A DNA stretch of 64,000 nucleotides from Chiua virens (lineage: Eukaryota; Basidiomycota; Agaricomycetes; Boletales; Boletaceae): positions 1 through 64,000 of the forward strand of contig JAHNUO010000010.1 in the NCBI GenBank assembly GCA_019787685.1. The letters are read 5' to 3'. The position numbers were made by a program, and so were the translations under genes. The first letter of the stretch is position 1, and each line of letters starts with the position of its first letter. The notes under the pieces were generated by a model. That model saw only the letters and a program-made list of their open reading frames with translations, searched no databases and was not told where the DNA came from. Shown here in pieces: positions 11,664-23,333 of the stretch.

Positions 11664-13061
11664 ATGGATAATCGCGATGAATCCAGGCGTATCCTGATCT
11701 CCCTCGCTTCAGTAGCAACTCTACTGACTCGCTGTGTCATTTATCACTATATGCACTCTAGGATGTCCAAAGCTCCCACCGAAAAAGCCTCCTGGAACGC
11801 GAAGGAGGTGGAGGAGCTTGTCAACTATCTCTATACTCATCGTGCACAAGGCGAGGATGGTAATTTCAAGCCTGTGATATTCAATGGTGCTGCAGAACAT
11901 CTTGCACAGTTCTGGACGTCAGGGGCAGCAAAGACAGGGCAATCAGTCAAGAACAAGTGGAGTACCTCTGTACGTATATTGATCTTGCTCGCCTTGCACT
12001 ACTGACACCCAAATAGATCCGAAAGATGCACATGGAGATCGAGACCTATCGGAATTTGTCTGGCGTTCACTATGATGATGAAAACGGGGCTGGCATTGAT
12101 GGGGAATATGTGGAGAGTGTTTGGAAGGAGTATACCAAGGTATGCATCCTATCGGATTGATCTGCAGCTTCAATTTATTTCTCTACAGCAACACCCTCAA
12201 CTTCGCCCTTTCAAAAATGGTGGATGGGAGTTTACCAAGTACCTACGTGAAATTATGCCTGAAGCAGGCACCAGGGGGCAGTATGCGTTCGCCCCATCCA
12301 AGTCCACCCGCATTGGAGCTGCAGAAACCAGTATCACAGCCAGCCCAGGACTCCAGCTGATCGATGGTGCCACCAATAGTGGCTTGGGGAGCAGCAGCAG
12401 CACCACTTCTGCAGACCCAAAGGGCAAGGAATGCGCAATTCCTGCCATCAATGTGACCACGTACATTCCCATACTGACTGCTGCCACACGTCCCTCTGCC
12501 CCCTCCAGCGTGGGGAAGTGATCACACTCGGACATGACTGGTGATGACTCGGCATCAATCGCAGCATCGTCTGCTCTCCCCTTCTCCAGTGCATCATCTC
12601 CTCTCCTTTTCTCTAGTGCATCATCCACTGGTCCCACTGCCAAACAGATGAATCTCACTGTGGCAATGGCAACTGCTGCCATTGCGCCTCCATCACGCAA
12701 GTCTGCCCCTACTCGGCCGTCTCCAAGTCACACCACTGAGACTCTCATGCTTGGGATGCAAGGGTCCCTCAACCTCCTCACCTCCTCGCTCACAAACACG
12801 GCTACCTCCTCTGAAGACAAGGCCTCAGCCCGTCAGGAACTGGCAATGCGAATGTTGCATGAACAGGACAACGATCTGCCAAAGGATGTCAAAGTGTTCA
12901 TCTGGGCGATGATCGCACATAATGTAGGCTTCACGGAGGTATATACACTGACCGTGGACAAGGACGAGCGTTTGGACTTTGTAAGAGTGGAGGTCAAGGG
13001 CATGAGAAACAAGTCAAATGCTGGAGAGCCCGCACTGATTGCACTCCCTAACACTTTCTAG
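11664..13061 (+). pseudogene. Harbinger Myb/SANT-like DNA-binding protein (one in-frame TGA)
   Basis: Three exons: 11664-11969, 12017-12139 and 12189-13061, with GTACGT..ATAG and GTATGC..ACAG introns whose phases agree. Exon 1 has the SANT-like start (SWNAKEVEELVNYLYTH and VKNKWST); exon 2 has YRNLSGVHYDDENGAGI and VWKEYTK; exon 3 starts with QHPQLRPFKNGGWEF. This matches the Myb/SANT-like partner that accompanies Harbinger transposases and is thought to guide the transposase to DNA. A Ser/Thr-rich linker leads to a C-terminal helical block (SARQELAMRMLHEQDNDLP). The frame is clean except for TGA at 12519-12521 in an AAG-TGA-TCA context, a likely former CGA. An alternative start is ATG 11763. 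Confidence 0.8.
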
Positions 13062-13176
13062 ATTGTATTGTCATTTGTACTACTGCTCTGTTGTCGTACT
13101 GTACTTGTATGCAATCCCCGTTACGAGTATTTGATTGAAAAACATGTGAGATTGATACACATTGTGGTATTGTATT

Positions 13177-14654
13177 CTACTCGCCAACATCAGCATCATC
13201 CTCCAGGCCACCATCTTCATTGTCCGTCTCCTCGTCAACAAAGATGTCCCCGTTGTCCACATTGTCCCCCTCGTGAAGAATACACTGATAATCATCCCAC
13301 ATAGCTTGAGCGATGCAATCACGGAATGAACGTGCTACATGTGTGCACTCATCATCTTCGGCCCCACCCTCCCCTTCCCCTCCGTTCCCTCCAACTTCTG
13401 AGTCCCGTGAGCTCGACCAGGAAGGCCGTCTGATATCATCCTCAAATGTGTGATCTCTGTCCCCTTCAAGAGCGTCTTCCAGATCGTGGATGCGAATGAA
13501 ATTATGGATAGTGCCAAGTGCCGCAGGAATGCGGGCTTGGACATCCATACAGTACTCGGGGGAAAGTAGAAGAATCCGGAATCGACGCTTGAGTATGCCA
13601 AAGATATGTTCAATGACATTTTGTGCAGACTCAGATGTGTGTCGAAGGTTGAATAATTCTTCTTTATTTGCTGGCCTATCAAAGTTGTACTAGTAGTTAG
13701 CAGCGTCATGATGATTTTGCGCTGACATAGTAGATACCTCAGCTGTGCTCAACGCCACTCAGCTAGGTGATAGTGAACTCCCCGATACAGGACGAGCATC
13801 TATGGACACAGTGAAAAACCAGCATCTCCAAGAAAATATCTCCCATCCAGAACATACAAATCCTTTGAGCACGTGTCCTGGTAGATTCGTCTGTCTGTAG
13901 CCGATCCCTCCCACCCCGTTAGTGCATAGGTGAATAGCATTTCGAAGTCACACGCAAAAAGACAATTTTGAGAGACAAACCCTTTGCAATTCCAAAATGC
14001 TGCTCGGCATGATGCAGGGGGTGCTGTGTTGATGTGACTACTGTCTATAGCACTGATTGCACCCTTGAAAAAGGGCCAGAAGCGGGGGTTCATATGGATC
14101 TTTGTGTGGATCTTGTCATTGGCCGGCATGTGGACAAATTTTTGTAGAATGGTGGGGACGAGAAGATAAAAAGCATTTTGCGGAAATACCTAGTGAACGG
14201 AGTGAGGGCCAGAGGGTTGGGGCAATAGAAATAATACTCACCACGAGATCATCTCATTTGACCTTTGAAAGCGCTCCCTGACATGCCTGATTGTCAAACC
14301 TGTAACACTCGAGTAGAGGAAGATGGCGAGTTGTTCTTCAAGCGATACAAACTTTGAGTTGCCATGTCCAATGGCCCGAAGCTCAGATACAAGTTTTGCA
14401 AAGATGTGTGCATGAATTCCTAGTTCACACCGGATCCATTCTGGATGGCCCACAAGCAGCTCTATGAGCCATGCTTCCCCAGTGAGTGCCAACGTATGAT
14501 AAGGTTCAGGCTGTTTCTTGGTGATCTTGCTTGATTCCAGTAAGGCTGTAGTAGCACAAAGAGTAATGCTGAGGAGTAAAGTTGTGAAGTGTATAATTCG
14601 CTGTCGGATCAGTGCTCAATGACACTTGATCTGTGTCTCAGAGTCAAAGTCCAT
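13177..14654 (-). pseudogene. Harbinger (DDE_Tnp_4/HARBI1-type) transposase, inactivated
   Basis: Minus-strand transposase starting at ATG 14654 (MDFDSETQIKCH). The N-terminal helical part (EEQLAIFLYSSVTGLTIRHV) ends at an intron near 14169-14233. Catalytic residues by family pattern: first Asp in GAISAIDSSHIN (codon near 14043), second Asp in ALTGWEGSATD (near 13893), Glu in NVIEHIFGILKRRF (near 13610). A second intron with branch site GCTAAC lies near 13697-13740. The tail is acidic. Lesions: TGA at 14616-14618 (CGA-like context), a frameshift at an A-run near 14140, TAG near 13798 and a shift near 13750. The enzyme would cut and paste DNA in the nucleus; this copy cannot make a full product. 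Confidence 0.85.
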
Positions 14655-14776
14655 TGGCATAGTGGTCGTCCTGATAAGGTTCAGTATGGACAATGCCGCA
14701 CGGCACAAATGATTGAAACTCAGACATTGGGATTCTCACAATGAACTTTGCAGTTTTGGGGTTTCCAAATGGGCTC

Positions 14777-15580
14777 TTATGGGCCCACACGTGTAATTGC
14801 ATTCCCACCCACTGAGCATACATGGGCCTGCCAGTTGCATCCACTGTGCCCTGTGGGCCCACACATGTGATTCAACTTTCATCCACAATGCATGCATGGG
14901 CCCACCTATCTCATCCAGGTTGTATCCACCATGCCCATGCGGGCCCACACATGTGATTCAATTTCTATCCGCACAGCATGTGTGGGCCCACATGTCTCAT
15001 CGATGTTGCAAATACTATGTTCACGTGGGCTCACACATGTGATCGCATGTCTATTTGCTAAGCACTCATGAGCCCGCACATCTAATCAAGGTTCTGGCTA
15101 TCATTCCCATGTGGGCCCACCCAGCTGATTGTATTTCCATCCGCCGAGCACACAAGGGCCCGCACATCTTATCGAGATTCCATATATTATGCCAGTGCGG
15201 GCCCGCACATCCTGGTTCGTATATTGATATGGGCTGCTTGTCTCTCCTAGGCTCTATTCAACTATCTTTCTGGGCCCGCCGACCTAATGCTCCCGCAGCT
15301 GCCATCTGGTCTGTATTTGGATGTGGGCCTGTTTGTACGATCTGTTTCCATCCAATATGCCTACTTGTCTCTATGTGACCCTGTCTATCTTTGTCTGTGG
15401 GCCCGATCATGTGATTGGGATGACATCCGCTATGCCCTTGTGGGCCCTTTCATGTTTGCTCACCTGGTCCACATGGGTATATGGATTCTATACCCTGTCC
15501 CTTGGCGGGTTCCCTTGTCTATAGGTTTGTGGGCTCCTATACACCATCTGGGCCCATCTCGTTGAAAACAATTCATACCT
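14777..15580. repeat. 86-bp satellite, third block
   Basis: Continuation of the satellite to the right of the Harbinger element: CATGGG-type motifs at 14821, 14895, about 14980, 15066 and 15153 (spacings 74-87 bp), decaying into looser GGGCCC-rich sequence up to about 15580. Confidence 0.85.
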
Positions 15581-15699
15581 CCCCCTGCTCAGGCAGGCCC
15601 ACCCACGTATATATGAGTGCCTTCTGGGCCTGCAACAGGTTCTCCATGTGCATGGTGATATTGTCAGTCTGGGCTGCTCGTGTGCATTGTGATAATGTG

Positions 15700-18430
15700 A
15701 CTGCATTATGTGGGTATTTTCTGAAGGTTGGTACATGAAGCTGAACGCTATTCCTGACACCACTACCCCCAAGAAGATCTTTGAAGACCTAGTCACAGAC
15801 TTCTCCACAGTGTTCATACCCACCACCCTAAAGGACAGAGCCTGCATGACTTTTCAAGACATATGAATGGAAGGACCTCCCTTCAATGGGAACTTTGATG
15901 CCTTCCAGACTGCTTTCCAACTTGAATCCGCCCATAGCAGACTCTCTGACCAAGGGGTACTCAAGGACCTCCTAAAGTGAGCTATTTCTTCCCGTCTCGC
16001 CATAATGATGACAGCCATTCCTGACAAGCCAGAGATGGCCGAGGCTTGGTTGGCTAAGGCCTCCCAATTTTATCACACCATCATCAAGATGGAATAGCTA
16101 TGCAAGGGACGACACTTGTACATCTCCTCCACTGCCATCTCTACCCCCTCTTGGTCGAGAGACTCTGACGCTATGGACGTTGACTCCATCAGGCTTTCCC
16201 CCACTGAATGCACTGAGCACTTGAGGAATAACAAGTGCTTCATTTGCCATCAGCCTGAATGTTGCTCCACCAACCACAGGAAAAGATCCGGATCGCCCAG
16301 GAACACCACCCCACACTATGCACTGCCGCAGTGCCGCCAACAGACTATTCATACCTAGAACATGGGAAATCAGAGCTCTATGGTAGTGCAACCACTACCA
16401 GGGGACCCTCTGACCACCTATGTAAAGGCACAAGGACTTAACTCTGCAGAGGCCCTCAGAATGCTGAAGGTGTGTCTCGAAGAAGACCTTGATGAAGAAG
16501 GACATCAGGTCAACCGCATTCTGCTTGCGACCAGAATGGGTTTTTAGATCAAGGGCCTATGCTGGCATGTAGCCCCTCTCATGTCATCTCGCCTGTATTT
16601 GTATCCCAAAGAGCCTCTAGAGCAATGCTTATTCCCATTTCACTCTATGCCCAGGAACAGGGAGAAATCGCCAACACTACCACACTCATAGTGTTACACA
16701 AGAGTGTACTGCAACTAGTGACCAACAAGACTTGTCGAGAGCTTAGGCGGCGATGACTTACCCACACCTTATCTCAAGAAGTATAAGACCTACAGCTCAA
16801 GCGCTGAAGGTAATATATCCCAGCTATAGTGCAATACTCAGGGGGATTGAAAGAAATAGAAAGAGGGTGAAGGAATGCGATTCCGTTCGACCCAGGGACA
16901 ACACTGAGTTGGTGAATGACGAATAATGGTTTTTGAGTAGTCCGGGATGAATCCAGGGCGAATCCGGATTAAAACGGATAGAAAGGCAGACACGGCAGTC
17001 CGATCTGGATCGAGAAAATATGAGGAGAGCGAGAGAAAATGAACGTCGACCGAAAACGATGTGAGACAGATGCGCACGGGCAAAAGCTACTGTATTTTTG
17101 TCAATACAGTGAATTTATAGTCCTCGGGAATACCCTCAGACTTGTCCTAAGTAAGGATAATGATAAAAGAAGAAGGTTTTCGTACGGTATAAAGTTCAAG
17201 AGGCACCCGAATGTCCCTGCAAGGGCTGCATGACATGGTCTAGCCAATGCTAAGTACAAATAAGGAGCATCAAAAATAAAATAAAAGAGTCTGAGGCAAA
17301 ACGGGCGCGGATACAGCAATCCGGATGAGTTCGCACCCAACACCTTCATCCCACCCTTGTGTGACTTTGACCATACCATTGACCTCAAGGAGACATTCTC
17401 TCCCTGCTGCACTAAAGCCTACCCTCTCAACCTGACAGAATGCTCCGCTTGCCTCCACTTTATTGAGGAACATATGAAGAAGGGGACCATTCATCCTTCA
17501 AAATCCCCTCAGGCGGCCCCTTTCTTTGTCAACAAGAAAGACAGCAAGCTACACCCCTGTCAGGACTACTGCTACCTCAATGAGCATACAGTCAAGAACG
17601 CATATCCCCTCCCCCTCATCTCGGATTTAATGGATTGTCTCAAGGACTCCACTATCTTCACCAAGATGGATATCCAATGAAGATTCAACAACATCCACAT
17701 CAAGGACAGCAACCAATGGAAGGCCGCCTTCATCACTCCCTTTGGGCTCTTCAAACCCCTCATCATGTTCTTTGGAATGTACAATGGTTCCCTGACCTTC
17801 CAGGCCTTCATGGATCACATCTTTGGTGACATGATTGTGGAAGGATGGCTGATGATCTACATGGATGATCTTTTAATTCACAGCAATGACCTCACACTCC
17901 ACAAAGATTGTACCTGCCGTGTCCTCATGAGAATGCAAGAACACCAGTTACACTTAAAGCTTGAAAAGTGCTCATTTAACATCTCAGATGTTGAGTACCT
18001 CGGGATGGTTATCAAGGACAGTGTTGTCCAGATGGACCCCACCAAGCTCTCTGCCATTCGTGACTGGGAGAGCCCCATCTCTGTCAGGGAAGTCCAATTG
18101 TTCATCAGTTTCTGCAACTTTTACCGTAAGTTCATTCTGAACTTCTTCAAGATCACCTGCCCCCTCCACGCCCTCACTCAAAAGATGTCTGAGTGGCAAT
18201 GGGGCCCCAAACAGCAATATGCCTTTCAATCCCTCAAGAATTTGTTGCTTTTAAACCTGGTCCTCTACATGCTGGACCCCTCATAGCCTTTCAAGGTCAT
18301 GACCTCTCTCATCGCCTTGGGAGCTGTCTTGATGCAGGCAGACTCCAACAGGGACCTGCATCCCTGTACCTACTTCTCGGAGACATTTTCTCCCGCAGAA
18401 CACAACTACGATATCTACAATTGTGAGTAG
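15700..18430 (+). pseudogene. Ty3/gypsy-type Gag-Pol remnant
   Basis: Decayed retrotransposon polyprotein. Gag-like sequence runs from 15740 to 16550 (FNGNFDAFQTAFQLESAHSR; then DAMDVDSIRLSP) with a zinc-knuckle remnant CFICHQPECCSTNH, in which the third and fourth ligand positions read C and H rather than the usual H and C. After an LTR-like insert, reverse transcriptase resumes at 17330-18290: [24 protein letters not shown], an interrupted stretch (stop and shift near 17680), then MFFGMYNGSLTFQAFMDHIF and the catalytic WLMIYMDDLLIH near 17850-17880, and SFCNFYRKFILNF. It ends in the RNase H entry region (YDIYN) at 18428; integrase is absent. Several stops and frameshifts make it inactive. 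Confidence 0.85.
16813..17336. mobile_element. LTR-like insertion splitting the Gag-Pol remnant
   Basis: Non-coding block between the protease-like region (ends about 16810) and the reverse-transcriptase start ([11 protein letters not shown] at 17330). Candidate termini TGAAGGT (left) and ACCTTCA (right) form a 7-bp inverted pair with TG..CA ends; no matching target duplication was found, so the exact borders are uncertain. It shares TTTATAGTCCT(C)GGG-ATA with the insert at 10150-10855. It could be a solo LTR from a different retrotransposon. Confidence 0.5.
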
Positions 18431-18640
18431 TAATGTGCAAGGCTTGGGCTCAAGCCCTGAGCCCTGCCTGACCTGGCCCCTGAAGCCTGAGCCTGGCCTG
18501 GCCCTTCTCAAGGCCTTATCGGGCTCTGGGCTCGGGCTTCCATTTTGGTTGACCTTTGGCCTGGGCCTAAGCCTGGGCTTGCAACTGTATAGTTAAGTAG
18601 CCACCGGACCCACGGTCTTGGCCAAATATAGCACTTTGCT
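18431..18640. repeat. GC-rich low-complexity repeat (GCCTGAGCCTGG-like)
   Basis: Degenerate short repeats of GGGCTTGGGCT, GCCTGAGCC and GGCCTGGGCC between the Gag-Pol remnant and the BED-finger gene; no coding signal. Confidence 0.6.
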
Positions 18641-18680
18641 TGTTCTTACCCCACTCATCCCCATATAGTACAAGCTTGGC

Positions 18681-19592
18681 ATGGAAAATGAAAAGTCTCA
18701 ACCAAAGCGGACTGGGGCTCTGTTGGCTAAACTACATGATCAAGACAATGCAGCCACACCTGAGCTTCGTTCCCACCAACATGCTCCTGATGTGGCAAGC
18801 ATTTCTGTCCTCCACAACGACCCAGTAGACCCGACGCACCCCACAGACAAAAGTCCACCACCACTACCCAACCACAAATGCAAGACTGGCCTGTGTGCTA
18901 ACAATCAATGTCATGGTCACAATCAAGATTCAAGTGATGGAGATAAGAGTTCACCGCCAAAGGAAGTGGGGTCACACAAATGGTGTATGTTCCACTCGTA
19001 ATCCTTCTTCATTTCACTGACTCTCCATCTATAGTCTCGAAAAGGCATGCCAGAAGGGCCAGAACATCCAATCTGCCACTCAGACCACTTGAGGGGATCA
19101 CGATGGTGAGTACCATGACTTTCTTATATTATCTACTAACTCATTGACTTGAAACAGTCCCGACATCTACAATACCATGGGACATGACTGACGCAGCTGG
19201 CCTCCTTGAGGACATCGAGGTCGTTGGCATCAATGAACTACCAGCATGGGAAAACCGTACCTACGACATTGACGAGTTTTTCTCGCCCATTTACCTTGAC
19301 GATAATGGCAAGAAGCTACATAAATGCAAACTTTGCTCGTAAGTGACTTAATCCAGTGTTTGTAACTCACATTTAACAGATGTTTAGGATGTGCACACAT
19401 GTAGTAGCACTTGTCCCAGACATATCCACGTTGCAGCATCATATAGAGTGGCATCACTGGGATGCATACTTAGCCTGGGCAGAAGCAAATGGATTCAAGT
19501 CCATGCTTCCCAAAGACACAAAAGAGTGGAAAGAAAATAGCTCAGGTACCCAGCAGCAAAGCCAGTTGGATACTCACCTGCTACTGTCCTAA
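18681..19592 (+). pseudogene. hAT-type BED-finger N-terminal fragment
   Basis: Start MENEKSQPKRTGALLAKLHD at 18681. At least four exons can be read with GT..AG introns (near 18985-19033, 19107-19157 and 19339-19380). The second exon is basic (VSKRHARRARTSNLPLRP). The third gives AWENRTYDIDEFFSPIYL then HKCKLC; the fourth gives STLQHHIEWHHWDAYLAWAE and FKSMLPKDTKEWK. The C-x2-C ... H-x4-H arrangement with this flanking pattern is the BED zinc finger found at the N-terminus of fungal hAT transposases. It breaks off at LDTHLLLS, before the catalytic domain, exactly where Helitron coding begins, so it looks captured or truncated. Confidence 0.6.
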
Positions 19593-21929
19593 CTGAAGGG
19601 GAGAATGAAATCCACTCCTATCTTGATGCCAGATACATATCATCCACTCAAGCCTGTCACAACATCTTTGAATTCCCCATGCATATGGAATGGCCAGCTG
19701 TCTACCATTTACCTATCCATCTTCCTGGTCATCAGTTTGTGATTTTCCAAGCTGAAGCAGAGATTGAGAATGTGGTCAACAATGTCAAGGACACTCAACT
19801 ACTTGGATGGTTCAAAGCCAATGAAGACCCTGACCTCATTGCTGCTGGAGCACATAATCATCTCTATCAAGATTTTCCCAAGCATTTCGTTTGGAACAAA
19901 GGTTGTGCTGTTTGGATGGTTTGTCAAAGATACAAGGCCATTGGACGCATGTACTCTATTTCTCCCTCTGCCGGTGAAGCATTTTACTTGCATCTTCTAC
20001 TCACAGTGATCAAAGGTGAGATAAATCATTATGAGTTTGTGAAATAACATTCATATCTTCTCATTAATAGGTACTACATCCTATGAAGATCTTTGTACTG
20101 TTGAGAGTCATTTGCATGAGAATTTCAAAGAGGCCTGTCGTGCACATGGGCTTTTGCAAGATGACAGGGAATGGCTTTTATGCTTAGAGGAGGCAGCTCA
20201 CTTCAAGACAGGCTATCAGCTACACCATTTGTTCATTGTCATTCTGGTCCATTGTTCTCCTGTGGATCCTCATTGATTATGGGAAGCCTCAAAGGATCAT
20301 CTATGTGATGACCTTGCACGTCAACTCATTCGTATCTTTAATATCATTGAGCCCAATCAGGAGCAAATCCATTACTATGGGTTGCATCTCATAGACCAAG
20401 AACTCAGAAAACATGGAAAAGGATTGGAAAACTTCCCTTCCATGCCTAGATCACAGAATGACTGGGGCCGTCACAGAGGAAACCAACTTATCTTTGAACA
20501 AAGAAATTACAACAGAGAAGAACAACAAGAACAAGTTGACAGAGGACTTCCCACTCTCAATCCTCAACAGATCACTCTTTATGATGCTGTCATAGATAGT
20601 GTTCTCAACTCCCATGGATCTTCTTTCTTTCTGCACAGTGGTGGTGGATGTGGAAAGACCTATTTGGCCAAACTTATTGCTGCTGGTGTTCGTGCAAGAG
20701 ACATGATTGTTCTTTGTGTGGCCTCTACTGGTCTGGCAGCTCTTCTCCTTCCTGGTGGTCGCATTGCACATTCACATTTCAAAATTCCCATTCCCTGTCA
20801 TGAGCAAAGCACATGTAGCATCAAAAAGAATGATCCCATTCATGAACTTCTCAAAGACACCTCTCTTATCATTTGGGATGAGGTAGCCTCTCAGCATCAT
20901 TTCATTGTGGAGACTGTGGATCGTACTCTTCATGACCTGTTGGATCAGCCCAACCATCCATTTGGAGGAATTACAATTCTATTCAGTGGAGATTTCAGGC
21001 AAACACTTCCTGTTATCTTACATGGCTCAAGAGAACAAATCATCCCAGCCACTCTTACCCACTCCAATCTATGGCCAAGAATGAACATTCATTATCTTCA
21101 CCAAAACATGCGTCTAGGTCAAGATCCAGAGTCTGATGAATGGGCCCAACAACTATTGCAGATAGGTGTAAAAGATGGAGATATGATGCTTCCCAAGCAC
21201 ATGTGTTGTGGTGACACTATGGCATCCCTTATCAATGCCCTTTACTCCCAACTTCTCACCCAAGATGAGCACCTTCCTGATCAATATTTTCTGGATTGTA
21301 CCATTCTCAGTCCCAGGAATGAACAAGTCCATGAAGTCAATGCCACCATTCTAGGCTCTGTTGCACCTCAGGAAAAGCTCACATACCTCAGTGCAGACTC
21401 TGTGACAGAGCCACAATACGAGTACATCCAACCAAAAGTCCTCAATACCTTTAGCCCCTCTGGATTTCCCCTTCACAAGCTGGAGCTTAAAACTAGAGCA
21501 CCACTCATGCTGTTGCGCAATCAGGATCCCATGAATGGTCTTTGCAATGGTACTCGCTTGAGGCTCCTCAGGTCTACTTGCCGGATTCTGGAGTGTAGAG
21601 TGTTAGGTGGAGATAATGCCAACAATGTGGTCTTCATTCCCCGCATGGCCCTTGACTCTGGCCTTCAAGATTCTCCCATTCCTTTCTGTTGTCTGCAATT
21701 TCCTGTTCATCTAGCCTATGCCATGACAATCAATAAATCACAAGGTCAGACAGTCAAGCATGTTGGGTTGAATTTGAGCTCTTCTGTTTTCTCTCATGGA
21801 CAACTTTATGTTGCTTTGTCATGTTATACTCATCCCAGAAACATAAAAATTCATTTTCCTCATGGTCAAGAAAATTCAAAAGCTACCAATGTTGTTTGGA
21901 CTGAAGTATTTAGAACTTTGAACATTTGA
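19593..21929 (+). pseudogene. Helitron Rep-helicase, C-terminal PIF1-type helicase part
   Basis: C-terminal half of a Helitron replicase. An upstream part (ARYISSTQACHNIFEFPMHM, HLPGHQFVIF) precedes an intron with GTGAGA donor near 20014 and TTAATAG acceptor near 20069. The helicase follows: Walker A SGGGCGKTYLAK near 20640, Walker B IIWDEVA near 20870, motif III FSGDFRQTLPV near 20985, late motifs TINKSQGQT and LYVALS near 21727-21815. In rolling-circle transposons this domain unwinds DNA during transposition. The Rep nuclease (HUH) domain is missing. One TGA (20274-20276, CAT-TGA-TTA, CGA-like) lies in the otherwise open frame; downstream of it 515 codons are open from 20382. The helicase is close to intact. 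Confidence 0.87.
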
Positions 21930-22478
21930 TATACACCTCTTCAAATTTCCATACTATAATCTTTGTACTTATTGGCTGTGTACTTATATCTCCAATGGAC
22001 ACCTTACATAAAACCAAGAATTTACATTGTCCCCACCATTTGAACCTTCAATTGAACCTGCTTATGTCTCACTACAATGTGACTACAAATTCGACTACAC
22101 GAGTCTACATCTGATTTTTGTGCAAATACTCAAATGAAACCATGCTGATAATTTACCTGGACTCAGACGATCTCAGACTACTACTACAAACAAACAAAAA
22201 TAATGTTTTACTTGAATATTGCCACCTTTGCATTGACACAAGACTGCCACAACATGTGCCAGTTACCCAACTTCCCTCAACCCTTCCTGGATTTTAATTT
22301 CACTCGGGTATCTTTGTTGTACTGTTGATCATAAATTTGACTACTTGAGTCTACATTTGAATGTTGTACATACTTGAATACTCAAATAAAATAAAACCTT
22401 GCTCATAATTTCCGTTGACTCAGATAATCCACTACCTACTCAACTTTACAACCCCCCAAAAAATAACCTTAAGAGGCA
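21930..22478. other. Helitron 3' non-coding region
   Basis: AT-rich sequence between the helicase stop and the terminal hairpin. It contains two diverged copies of a segment (CTACACGAGTCTACATCTGA near 22095 and a related one near 22345), but no gene. Confidence 0.5.
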
Positions 22479-22481
22479 ACG

Positions 22482-22512
22482 ACGAGGGTGAAATGCCTCG
22501 TGGGCTTGTTAA
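22482..22512 (+). mobile_element. Helitron-like 3' terminus hairpin
   Basis: ACGAGG at 22482-22487 pairs with CCTCGT at 22496-22501 across an 8-base loop, followed 10 bases later by GTTAA then T. Helitrons end in a short GC-rich hairpin followed by CTRR and insert before T; here the end reads TTAA, one C-to-T change from CTAA. It lies about 550 bp after the helicase stop in the expected orientation. Confidence 0.6.
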
Positions 22513-23333
22513 TATCTTTCAGGCCATACAATGAAGACAGACATATGTGAGAATTTCACCCATGGTGAACATGCTAAGAGACAGAAATGTCGCAGACCTG
22601 GCACGAGCGGGAATGTATGAAAACAAGCACCAAATATTCGGACCACACGCAATTGATAGAATATGTATATAGTCAAGACTCGAGACTCACCCACGTAAAA
22701 AGTGAGGTATTATGTGAAAATCATATCAGTCAGTGGTAAATATGTGCATGCATGGCCGCATCCCCGCCTGTGTCGGGGATGCGGGCATCTGTGTACAACT
22801 GACACATACAGATGAGGCAACAAATTATTGGAATAATGGTGCGTAAAATGGTGTACATGCGCCATGGTCAGAACATATGAGGCACAAATCCCACCACCTG
22901 CGGGAATCCATGCATGAAAGAGAAAAACCCATAATATGGTTATCTGTCATGATGAATATCAGATATGATATCTGAGTCGCTACTTCAAATTGTTGTCCAC
23001 TAAATATAATATACCTGATAGAGAGTGTGACGACGTAGCAGATATACCTTGGTATCTCTGACAATACAGATATTGTGTCTGTTTGGATTTGCACATTTCT
23101 GTGAAAGTTGAGTAGGCGACTTGATAGCACTGATATGATATGTTTCTCAAAACGGTGTGTGATGTCCATCTTTGACATTTGTGGTATAATATGTCTTGTG
23201 TGCAGTTGACATACATATGTACGTGATACCATGTGTGTCTGAGAATAAACCATGTGGTATGTGATGGTTCAAACTATAATAATAATAAATCCATCTATCA
23301 GTGATCCCCATGACATAAAATGGCGTCGTTTGA
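22513..23333. other. Non-coding stretch with scattered GCGGGAATG motifs
   Basis: No gene. It contains a perfect 11-bp stem hairpin at about 22762-22790 (CCGCATCCCCG facing CGGGGATGCGG) and isolated GCGGGAAT motifs (near 22610 and 22900) like those inside the neighbouring palindrome, so it may be an older part of the same repeat. Confidence 0.5.

Larger units (their letters stand above)
11544..14776. mobile_element. PIF/Harbinger transposon with TIRs and TTA target duplication
   Basis: A 3233-bp element. The left end reads GAGCCTGTTCGGAAACTTGG; the right end, reverse-complemented, reads GAGCCCATTTGGAAACCCCA, so 13 of the first 16 bases match. It is flanked by TTA at 11541-11543 and 14777-14779, the usual PIF/Harbinger target duplication. 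Deleting the element plus one TTA restores a satellite unit of exactly the 86-bp period. Inside are the two genes typical of the superfamily, convergently arranged: a Myb/SANT-like protein (plus) and a DDE transposase (minus). Both carry disabling mutations, so this copy looks non-autonomous. Confidence 0.93.

Noticed and set aside
12197..12700. 167-codon minus-strand frame in the Harbinger element
   Set aside because: It is antisense to the Myb-like protein, whose splice phases and conserved residues support the plus strand.
22762..22790. Transcription terminator hairpin
   Set aside because: There is no following T-run, it is not downstream of a gene, and the sequence resembles units of the nearby palindrome.
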